Positions 58,388 through 64,000 of a stretch of DNA of 64,000 nucleotides are shown here, piece after piece. Source of the DNA: Pseudobutyrivibrio sp. OR37 (GTDB lineage Bacteria; Bacillota; Clostridia; Lachnospirales; Lachnospiraceae); NCBI RefSeq assembly GCF_900113655.1, contig NZ_FOQF01000009.1:53494-117493 (forward strand), written 5' to 3'. The first letter of the stretch is position 1; each line of letters begins with the position of its first letter. A program made the position numbers and the translations under genes. The notes beneath the pieces are model-generated. The model saw only the letters and a list, made by a program, of their open reading frames with translations, did not search any database and had not been told where the DNA came from.

Positions 58388-58423
58388 AAAAAAAGAAGTG
58401 CTGCAACGCAACACTTCTTAACC
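58388..58423 (-). terminator. Terminator of the ferredoxin gene
   Basis: On the minus strand: AAGAAGTGTTGC / GCAGCACTTCTT followed by a T run. Confidence 0.8.
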
Positions 58424-58453
58424 GGTTTTCTTGATTAAGTTATTACTTAATGA

Positions 58454-58624
58454 TTAGCCCTGAGAGATAGCTCCTGTTGGGCAAACACCTGCGCAAGTAC
58501 CACAATCAACACATGCACCTGCATCGATGTTGAACTGTGAATCTCCCTGAGAGATAGCACCTACTGGGCACTCAGGCTCGCATGTACCACATGATACACA
58601 TGAATCAGAAATTACGTATGCCAT
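58454..58624 (-). CDS. 2[4Fe-4S] ferredoxin
   Basis: A 56-aa clostridial-type ferredoxin, a low-potential electron carrier used by hydrogenases, Rnf and pyruvate:ferredoxin oxidoreductase. Both cluster motifs are complete: CVSCGTCEPECPVGAI and CVDCGTCAGVCPTGAI, each followed by SQG. The two halves are clear internal repeats. AAGGAGG lies nine bases before the ATG, and a promoter and terminator frame it as a single gene. Confidence 0.95.
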   Translation of the reverse strand: MAYVISDSCVSCGTCEPECPVGAISQGDSQFNIDAGACVDCGTCAGVCPTGAISQG

Positions 58625-58683
58625 AATAAAATTCCTCCTTAAATATAATTAATAAAAATTATCAATTACGAGTTGATGAGACT

Positions 58684-58712
58684 ATAATACAACTAAATTG
58701 TGTCTAAATCAA
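58684..58712 (-). promoter_or_regulatory. Predicted ferredoxin promoter (minus strand)
   Basis: TTGATT and TATTAT with a 17-base spacer on the minus strand. The rest of the 319-base gap up to the DUF1858 gene is AT-rich; beyond the two promoters nothing else was recognised. Confidence 0.55.
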
Positions 58713-58879
58713 GGACAAAATTAAATTTTTAAAAATATAGCTAAAATCAAGGGATAAAGCGGTTCACATAAACTAACTTCTGTTGATTTAGGCTAACATG
58801 AGTTTAAATTGTGTACACAACTTAGTTAATATCAAACTAACCTATTTATTAAGTATGTATTAACAATGCTTATAATCAA

Positions 58880-58908
58880 TTGCGAAAAATCGAAATACAT
58901 GGTATTAT
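58880..58908 (+). promoter_or_regulatory. Predicted promoter of the DUF1858 gene
   Basis: TTGCGA and TATTAT with a 17-base spacer and a TGn extension, 35 bases before the start codon. Confidence 0.55.
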
Positions 58909-58943
58909 CAATTGAAATCAAATAAAGAAAGGAAGTATTTGAA

Positions 58944-59150
58944 ATGGCAAGAGTATCAAAGGCAACAATGATTGGTGAGCTTCTTCAGATTGATGCTGAC
59001 GTAGCACCTATTTTACTTAATATCGGCATGCACTGTCTCGGATGTCCATCATCTCAGATGGAAACAATTGAGGAGGCAGCTATGGTACACGGTATCGATG
59101 CTGACGATCTTGTAGAAGAGATTAATACATTCTTAGATTCAAAGGCTTAA
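58944..59150 (+). CDS. DUF1858 domain protein
   Basis: A 68-aa protein of the DUF1858 family, often found as a stand-alone protein or fused to hybrid-cluster-type and redox proteins. The conserved GMHCLGCPSSQMETIEEA segment (residues 28-45) carries a CxxC-like pair (CLGC) that could form a redox disulfide. AAAGGAAG precedes the ATG. Divergent from the ferredoxin gene, which hints at a redox role. Confidence 0.88.
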   Translation: MARVSKATMIGELLQIDADVAPILLNIGMHCLGCPSSQMETIEEAAMVHGIDADDLVEEINTFLDSKA

Positions 59151-59158
59151 TGAGCAAA

Positions 59159-59190
59159 TAAAAAAGACCAGTTTTGCTGGTCTTTTTTGT
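59159..59190. terminator. Bidirectional terminator between DUF1858 gene and mecA
   Basis: Stem AAAAAGACCAG / CTGGTCTTTTT with TTTT loop; T runs on both strands. Confidence 0.88.
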
Positions 59191-59193
59191 TGC

Positions 59194-59943
59194 TTAAATT
59201 GTGGCGAGCTTTTGAATTGCATCGCCTTCAGCCATTATTTCGTAGTGTTCAGCCATATATTGGTCTGTTCCAACTACATAGTTCTGCTGGTTGCTATATT
59301 CTGAAAGAATATTGCACACTTTGTTGTAGGTCTCGGCTGAGTCTTCTGATTTGCTAACTACTAAATAGTATTTGTCGTCAAATGGACTCTTGTAGAGAGA
59401 ATTCTTTCCAGTGTAAAACGTAGCCAGGATACCTGATAATCTAAGTACATCATCCAGATTGTCGAAAACGAACATTTTGGTAATGTCTACAGGTAAACCC
59501 TTTTTAGCTGCTTCCTCTGGGGAAGCTGCGATTGCGGCCTGTGCCTTTTCAATAAGGCTATTAAAGATATTTAAGATATCATCAGCCGCTGATTCATTGA
59601 ATGGCTTGGCTGGTGCATCGTTAGCATCCATATCGTCATCATCATAATCATCATCGTCCTCTGAAAATCTAGAGAAACGAGTATCTAATTCGTCAGGATT
59701 TTCAACCTTTGTAACTACAAGAATAATAGATTCTGATGAAAGCGGTATAGCTTCTATCATAAGCGGAATATCTTCTGCTTCGAAACCGTACTGGTATGCA
59801 GCCTGTTCCATAAGCTCCTTAAACAGTGCTCTGGCTTTGGCTGAGCCGTAAGCAAGCTCTGAAAGCTTGATGTGGCGGCTTATTAAATCTTCTCTCGATA
59901 GAGTGCATCTGATCTGGTTCTCGTTGATTCTTTCAATCTTCAT
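59194..59943 (-). CDS. mecA: Adaptor protein MecA
   Basis: A 249-aa adaptor that delivers substrates to the ClpC-ClpP protease. The N-terminal substrate-binding domain (MKIERINENQIRCTLSREDL) and C-terminal ClpC-binding domain (LDDVLRLSG; KSPFDDKYYLVV) are separated by a very acidic linker with two runs of Asp (residues about 92-105). GGAGGTGA lies before the ATG at 59943; an in-frame ATG three codons upstream is less likely. Confidence 0.92.
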   Translation of the reverse strand: MKIERINENQIRCTLSREDLISRHIKLSELAYGSAKARALFKELMEQAAYQYGFEAEDIPLMIEAIPLSSESIILVVTKVENPDELDTRFSRFSEDDDDYDDDDMDANDAPAKPFNESAADDILNIFNSLIEKAQAAIAASPEEAAKKGLPVDITKMFVFDNLDDVLRLSGILATFYTGKNSLYKSPFDDKYYLVVSKSEDSAETYNKVCNILSEYSNQQNYVVGTDQYMAEHYEIMAEGDAIQKLATI

Positions 59944-59998
59944 AAAAATCACCTCCCGAATCGAAATAAGATGCGACTAAAGCAAATTTCTTATTCGA

Positions 59999-60027
59999 AT
60001 TATATATATATTATATCGGAAAGTAAA
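59999..60027 (-). promoter_or_regulatory. Predicted mecA promoter (minus strand)
   Basis: TTTACT and TATAAT with a 17-base spacer on the minus strand. Confidence 0.55.
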
Positions 60028-60115
60028 GGCGAGAAGCCATATAAATCGTGATAAAATTATAAAATTTTTATAAAATATTGGTGTTATAGAAAAATATTTA
60101 TTTTCAAATTGGGTA

Positions 60116-60144
60116 TTGCAATATAATTTTACATGTGATATAAA
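60116..60144 (+). promoter_or_regulatory. Predicted promoter of the kinase gene
   Basis: TTGCAA and TATAAA with a 17-base spacer and a TGn extension, divergent from mecA. Confidence 0.55.
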
Positions 60145-60160
60145 CTTATCTGCAAGATGC

Positions 60161-60176
60161 CTTTCCGAAAGGAAGG
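60161..60176 (+). promoter_or_regulatory. Hairpin covering the kinase ribosome site
   Basis: CTTTCC-GAAA-GGAAGG, a 6-bp stem with a GAAA tetraloop. Its right arm is the ribosome-binding sequence of the kinase gene, so folding could limit translation. Confidence 0.4.
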
Positions 60177-60187
60177 AGCAGAGTAAT

Positions 60188-61483
60188 ATGATACCTGAAG
60201 ATATAGAAGACAGGTATGACATAGTTCAAATACTGCAAGAAACAGCAGCTACAGCAGTATTACTTGTCAATTACAGAAAGATAGGAGCATTAAGGGTTCT
60301 AAAGGCGGTTCACAGTGCCCATCCTGATGCACACAGCATCCTATCCGAAGCACATCTTTTACAGGGGATTAAATCATCCCAAGTACCCACAATTTTTAGT
60401 GTAGAAGATACAAATGAGATGAACTACCTAGTTGAGGAATACGTAGAAGGACAATCTCTGCGTGAGTATTTGCTAGATACAATAATCTCAAAAGAAAAAC
60501 TGATAAAAATAGCTATTAGTCTATGCGATGTTATAGAGGCTTTACATAATGCCGATGGAGGACCAATTCTTTATCGCGATATGAAGCCTGAGCATGTAAT
60601 ATTGCAGGAAAATACTGTTCGTCTAATAGATTTTGGCATATCTGTAAGGAAGTCTGAAGCAGCAAAGGCAAGGCCCCTAGGCACAATAAATTGGGCTGCA
60701 CCAGAGCAACTTAAGGCCGGTTTCTTAGACGAGCGATGCGACGTTTATGGTGTCGGCAAGATTATTGAATTTATGCAGAAAAACAGTAATGCAAGAGATG
60801 ATTTTAGAATAAAAAAGCTAGTAAGTCAGGCAACTGAGGAAAATATTGAAAATAGAATAAAGTCTATAAGTGAATTAAAACAAGGCTTGCTTGATTTGCA
60901 AGGAAATAAAGCTAAGAACACAACGGAAGTAAGGCATCTTTGCAAAAGAATAGCAGTGGTTGGAGCAGCACATGCTGTTGGGACCACAAAAATAGCAATA
61001 AATATATGCAGGTTCCTAAATAAAAGGGGATTAAGTGCATATTACAAAAATGAAAAGGATGATGTTGTCCATAATCTTTTGGAGAATTTATCTGGCACAA
61101 AAATAAAGGATGGAATTTTATACCACGATTATTTCAAGGGCATCTTAAATTATGGAGATGCAGTAGAAAAATATATGCCTCCTATTGGATTATACATTGT
61201 TGATTGCGGGATAGACCTAAATCAGGCTATCAATAGCGATTTAATCATTATGATTACAGGAACTGCGCCATGGCAAAGGGTGCGCTATCCAAAATGGATA
61301 CGGGATAAGTCTGTTTTGTTGGTAGCGAATATGTCTACAAAGATAGCATCCATAAGGCTGGCAAAGGAACTGAAAAAGAAGGTTTATATGTATCCGCCTT
61401 CAAAATGTTCAGGTGATTTATCAAAGGAAGAGGAAAGGATTATTCAAACATTATTGCAAAATGAAAAGGATATTAAGTTTTAA
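60188..61483 (+). CDS. Serine/threonine kinase-like protein joined to a degenerate ParA/MinD-like domain
   Basis: A 431-aa protein. Residues 5-250 are a protein-kinase domain: ALRVLKAVH (Lys), YRDMKPEHVIL (catalytic Asp and Lys, but the metal-binding Asn is His), LIDFGIS and APEQ. The glycine-rich loop is not recognisable. Residues about 255-431 resemble a SIMIBI-type NTPase (RIAVVGAAHAVGTTKIAI), where the P-loop Lys is replaced by Thr. No membrane segment or PASTA repeat. So kinase activity is possible but altered, and nucleotide binding by the second domain is doubtful. GGAAGGAG lies nine bases before the ATG. Confidence 0.75.
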   Translation: MIPEDIEDRYDIVQILQETAATAVLLVNYRKIGALRVLKAVHSAHPDAHSILSEAHLLQGIKSSQVPTIFSVEDTNEMNYLVEEYVEGQSLREYLLDTIISKEKLIKIAISLCDVIEALHNADGGPILYRDMKPEHVILQENTVRLIDFGISVRKSEAAKARPLGTINWAAPEQLKAGFLDERCDVYGVGKIIEFMQKNSNARDDFRIKKLVSQATEENIENRIKSISELKQGLLDLQGNKAKNTTEVRHLCKRIAVVGAAHAVGTTKIAINICRFLNKRGLSAYYKNEKDDVVHNLLENLSGTKIKDGILYHDYFKGILNYGDAVEKYMPPIGLYIVDCGIDLNQAINSDLIIMITGTAPWQRVRYPKWIRDKSVLLVANMSTKIASIRLAKELKKKVYMYPPSKCSGDLSKEEERIIQTLLQNEKDIKF

Positions 61484-62093
61484 ACATTGGCAAAAAAAGA
61501 GCTATAAAAAAATAATTGGAAAACAAAAAAGAATTGGAGTAATCGGCGCGTCAAAAAAAATGGGTGTAACACATATGTGTTTGGCTATAGCAAATTTCTT
61601 AGGCTCGGCATTGAAACAATCAGTTTTATATATCGAGCTTGCTAATAGAAGCCAGCTGTTACCAGTTGTTGGCGATAAACAGATTAACTTTGATGGACAT
61701 GTAGGCTTTAAATACAAGGGTGTAATCTATGTGTTGGCCTGCGATGTGGAAGAAGCCCTGCAACTAATTAATAGCTGGGAGGGGCACATTGTGATAGATA
61801 TAGCTGAATACTCAGAAATAACAAAAATAATTTATAGCCGATGTGAAACAAAGATAATGATTGGTTCTTTAAGCCCATGGTGTGTAAATGACATGGATAT
61901 ATTGATAGAGTTAATGAAAGGAGACTGCATAAAAATTATAAAGATATATATATTAAAAAAATTTCAAGGCACTCAAAAGAATTCGCGTAAAGCTATTTTG
62001 GATCATTGCATCATGCGTGAAAGACCAATCATTGAAGATCCTTTTAAGCTAAAAGAGGAGGATTTCGAGCCTCTATTGGAAATGATAATGTAG
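61461..62093 (+). CDS. Degenerate ParA/MinD-like P-loop protein
   Basis: A 210-aa protein related to the C-terminal domain of the preceding kinase. RIGVIGASKKMGVTHMCLAI (residues about 20-39) occupies the position of a Walker A motif but has Val in place of the Lys; HIVIDIAE corresponds to Walker B. It overlaps the kinase gene by 23 bases and has no clear ribosome site, so it is probably translated by coupling. Atypical ATPases of this kind occur in pilus (TadZ) and flagellar systems, but no such genes are adjacent apart from flagellin. Confidence 0.6.
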   Translation: MKRILSFKHWQKKSYKKIIGKQKRIGVIGASKKMGVTHMCLAIANFLGSALKQSVLYIELANRSQLLPVVGDKQINFDGHVGFKYKGVIYVLACDVEEALQLINSWEGHIVIDIAEYSEITKIIYSRCETKIMIGSLSPWCVNDMDILIELMKGDCIKIIKIYILKKFQGTQKNSRKAILDHCIMRERPIIEDPFKLKEEDFEPLLEMIM

Positions 62094-62176
62094 CTGCGAA
62101 AAGAAGGGATTCCAATATCGTCACTGGAATCTAAAAAAGGACAAATCTAGAAATAGAGGATTATTAAGTAAATATA

Positions 62177-62212
62177 TTATTAAAGGGGCTCCTGGGATGG
62201 GAGCCCCTTAAT
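62177..62212. terminator. Hairpin between the ParA-like gene and flagellin
   Basis: Stem AAGGGGCTCC / GGAGCCCCTT with TGGGAT loop, extended by AT-rich complementary flanks. T runs are poor, so it may be a weak bidirectional terminator. Confidence 0.6.
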
Positions 62213-62264
62213 ATATTAGCCAAATTCATAATTAGAGCATCTAGGCTATACTCCTATTATGAAA

Positions 62265-63998
62265 CTATCCTAAGATTGAAAGTACGCCCTGTGTTGACTG
62301 ATTAGCCTGTGCAAGCATTGACTGGCCAGCCTGAGCAAGAATGTTATTCTTGCTGTAGTTAACCATCTCGTCAGCCATATCTGTATCACGGATACGAGAT
62401 TCAGCAGCTGTAGAGTTCTCAACTACGTTATCAACGTTAGCGATTGTGTGCTCTAATCTGTTCTGAACAGCACCAAGTGCAGATCTCTGAGCAGATACCT
62501 TTGCAACAGCATCAGCGATTGCATCGATTGCGTATGTAGCAGCTGTACCTGTAGTATCAGATACGTTAATACCCTTAATACCAAGAGAAGCAGCGCTCAT
62601 AGAATTAACATCTACATTAATCTTGTTTGTCATATCAGCATCAGCACCAACGTGAAGGTTGAATGTAAGCTTATCCTTGTAGGTTACAGTACCCTGTGTA
62701 ATTTCAAATGAACCATCATTGTTGTTCTGAACCTTAGCAGCTGTATCTGTACCAATTGAAGAAGCCTTCTGAAGCTCATCTGCCATAAGTGTGTATGCTC
62801 TATTAGCAGAAATCTTGCTATCATCTGCTGCATCAACACCTGCTACTGTATATTTAGTAGAATCAACAGTAACCTCTTGTCCTTCTTTTAATAACTCAAT
62901 GATATGATCACGAGTATAAGTATTTGATGCGCTATCTTCTTGAGCAGCCGTTTCTGCTATTTTGTAAGTAACTTCATTTGTTGTATCAATATTTGCTACA
63001 GTAACAGTCTTATCACCTTGAAGATTTCCAATAGCCTTTGCTACATCAGCAAGCTTTTTAATCTGAGCACCTGAAAAAGCTGTTTCAACAGCTGTCCTTG
63101 TTTCACCACTAATAGTTGCAGAATCACCTGCTGATAGCGCACTACCCTTTATATCTTCTGCCTTGATTGTACCGCTACCACCTAAATCGAATGCTGACTT
63201 TTCGCCATCTTTAATATTTTCTACAATATTAAATTCCTTTAAACCACTAGTAGTCTGTGCTGCATTAAGCTTAAGTGTAGCTCCTTCAACAGCAATCTGG
63301 CCCGTAGTCTTCATGTGACCCTGTGCAGCATATAATGCAGTATCTTCATATGTAGACTTATCGTACCATCCAGCAGTTGTAACGTGAGTTCCAGCTGCCT
63401 TATACTCATATACAGTACCATCTTTTGCAATAATCTGATTATTTGCAGCCTCTACATCACTGTTTCCAATAAGTGTATTTGCCTTAACATCATTTGTAAG
63501 AGTAGTTGTTTTTCCATCTACTGTTACACTATCGCCAACTTTAACAGCTTTATTTGTTAAAGTAGCTTTATCTTCGTAGCTGTCTTCTGACTTGCCAAGA
63601 CCGATGCTGTACTCCTTGCCTGCAATAGTAACCTTGTCACCATTTTCAAGCTTCTTGTTAAGAGTAAACTTTGTTGTTCCAGCCGTTGTATTCTCAACAA
63701 GCTTTCCATCAAGACCAGCGTCATGAGCCTTTACTGTCTTAGTAACTTCGTTACCATCAGCATCGCCCTTAAGTAAGTATGTCTCATTGAACTTTGTTGT
63801 TTCAGCTACACGGTCGATTTCTGTTGTAAGCTGATTAATTTCGTCCTGGATTGAGTTACGATCTGTATCACTGTTTGTGCCGTTTGCTGCCTGAACTGCT
63901 AGCTCATTCATTCTCTGAAGCATTGAGTGAACTTCTGTTAAAGCACCTTCAGCTGTCTGTACTGCAGATACACCATCCTGAGCATTTGTAGATGCCTG
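62265..63998 (-). CDS. Flagellin (5' end beyond the window)
   Basis: Main flagellar filament protein, secreted by the flagellar export apparatus. At least 577 residues are seen and the frame stays open to the right edge, so the N-terminus is missing. The conserved N-terminal helix region (AQDGVSAVQTAEGALTEVHS, then MLQRMNELAVQAA) and the C-terminal helix (QNRLEHTIANVDNVVENSTA ... QANQSTQGVLSILG) are typical. Between them lies a long Thr/Asp/Ala-rich variable region of about 370 residues, the surface-exposed domain. Large flagellins are common in rumen and gut Lachnospiraceae. Confidence 0.95.
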   Translation of the reverse strand, partial: QASTNAQDGVSAVQTAEGALTEVHSMLQRMNELAVQAANGTNSDTDRNSIQDEINQLTTEIDRVAETTKFNETYLLKGDADGNEVTKTVKAHDAGLDGKLVENTTAGTTKFTLNKKLENGDKVTIAGKEYSIGLGKSEDSYEDKATLTNKAVKVGDSVTVDGKTTTLTNDVKANTLIGNSDVEAANNQIIAKDGTVYEYKAAGTHVTTAGWYDKSTYEDTALYAAQGHMKTTGQIAVEGATLKLNAAQTTSGLKEFNIVENIKDGEKSAFDLGGSGTIKAEDIKGSALSAGDSATISGETRTAVETAFSGAQIKKLADVAKAIGNLQGDKTVTVANIDTTNEVTYKIAETAAQEDSASNTYTRDHIIELLKEGQEVTVDSTKYTVAGVDAADDSKISANRAYTLMADELQKASSIGTDTAAKVQNNNDGSFEITQGTVTYKDKLTFNLHVGADADMTNKINVDVNSMSAASLGIKGINVSDTTGTAATYAIDAIADAVAKVSAQRSALGAVQNRLEHTIANVDNVVENSTAAESRIRDTDMADEMVNYSKNNILAQAGQSMLAQANQSTQGVLSILG

Positions 63999-64000
63999 AT

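Overview
This 64 kb window comes from a low-GC, Gram-positive, motile, saccharolytic anaerobe. The gene set and gene order fit the Lachnospiraceae, most likely Butyrivibrio or Pseudobutyrivibrio. This is an inference from conserved Firmicutes clusters (holB-ricT-trmN6-rsmI; rpsF-ssb-rpsR; gdpP-rplI-dnaB), MecA, a clostridial 2[4Fe-4S] ferredoxin, flagellin and plant-polysaccharide genes. No rRNA, tRNA, CRISPR array, transposase or prophage gene was recognised.

Layout. 1-3.9 kb: the 3' part of a D-Ala-D-Ala carboxypeptidase, an ArgR-like protein, an AbiE-type toxin-antitoxin pair whose toxin seems to lack its catalytic motifs, and a MobA-like nucleotidyltransferase. 3.9-11.2 kb: a DNA-replication and RNA-modification operon resembling the Bacillus yaaO-tmk-yaaR-holB-yaaT-yabB-yabC region, with a guanylate-kinase-like gene in the tmk position, then a PAP2-like membrane protein and a sirtuin. 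11.3-15.6 kb: rpsF-ssb-rpsR, NAD synthetase and a RelA/SpoT-like protein. 15.7-23.6 kb: an amino-acid ABC transporter followed by a tightly packed RocB-like / amidinohydrolase / aminotransferase / hydroxyacid dehydrogenase / AEC-carrier cluster, which looks like one pathway for a guanidino or related amino acid. 23.6-26.5 kb: an AT-rich accessory patch with a broken XRE regulator, a YhcG-type PD-(D/E)XK nuclease, a five-copy TTCTAGAA palindrome cluster and a membrane-protein/winged-helix pair. 26.6-34.9 kb: housekeeping genes and an unusual 817-aa adenosine-deaminase-like protein with a SLOG/DprA-like C-terminal domain, the best candidate here for an undescribed nucleotide-based system, then an orphan LarC1. 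34.9-50.6 kb: a diguanylate cyclase-like protein, then sugar genes: AraC regulator, sugar ABC transporter, GH2 beta-galactosidase, galactokinase, LacI regulator, an intracellular GH13 enzyme and a secreted alpha-amylase with a starch-binding domain. 50.6-54.2 kb: a DUF4143 ATPase under a striking inverted-repeat operator, a CdaR/PucR-type regulator and the shared sugar-importer ATPase MsmX/UgpC. 54.4-64 kb: gdpP-rplI-dnaB, a ferredoxin (56 aa), a DUF1858 protein, mecA, a kinase joined to a degenerate ParA-like domain plus a second degenerate ParA-like protein, and a flagellin cut by the window end.

How the genes work together. The sugar block is coherent: the importer lacks its own ATPase, which MsmX can supply; LacZ releases galactose for GalK; the two GH13 enzymes break down starch outside and maltodextrins inside the cell. 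The 15.7-23.6 kb block pairs import, hydrolysis, transamination, reduction and export. Two structural themes recur: a dispersed double-hairpin repeat (four copies at three sites) and terminator-like hairpins sitting between a promoter and the start codon of several genes.
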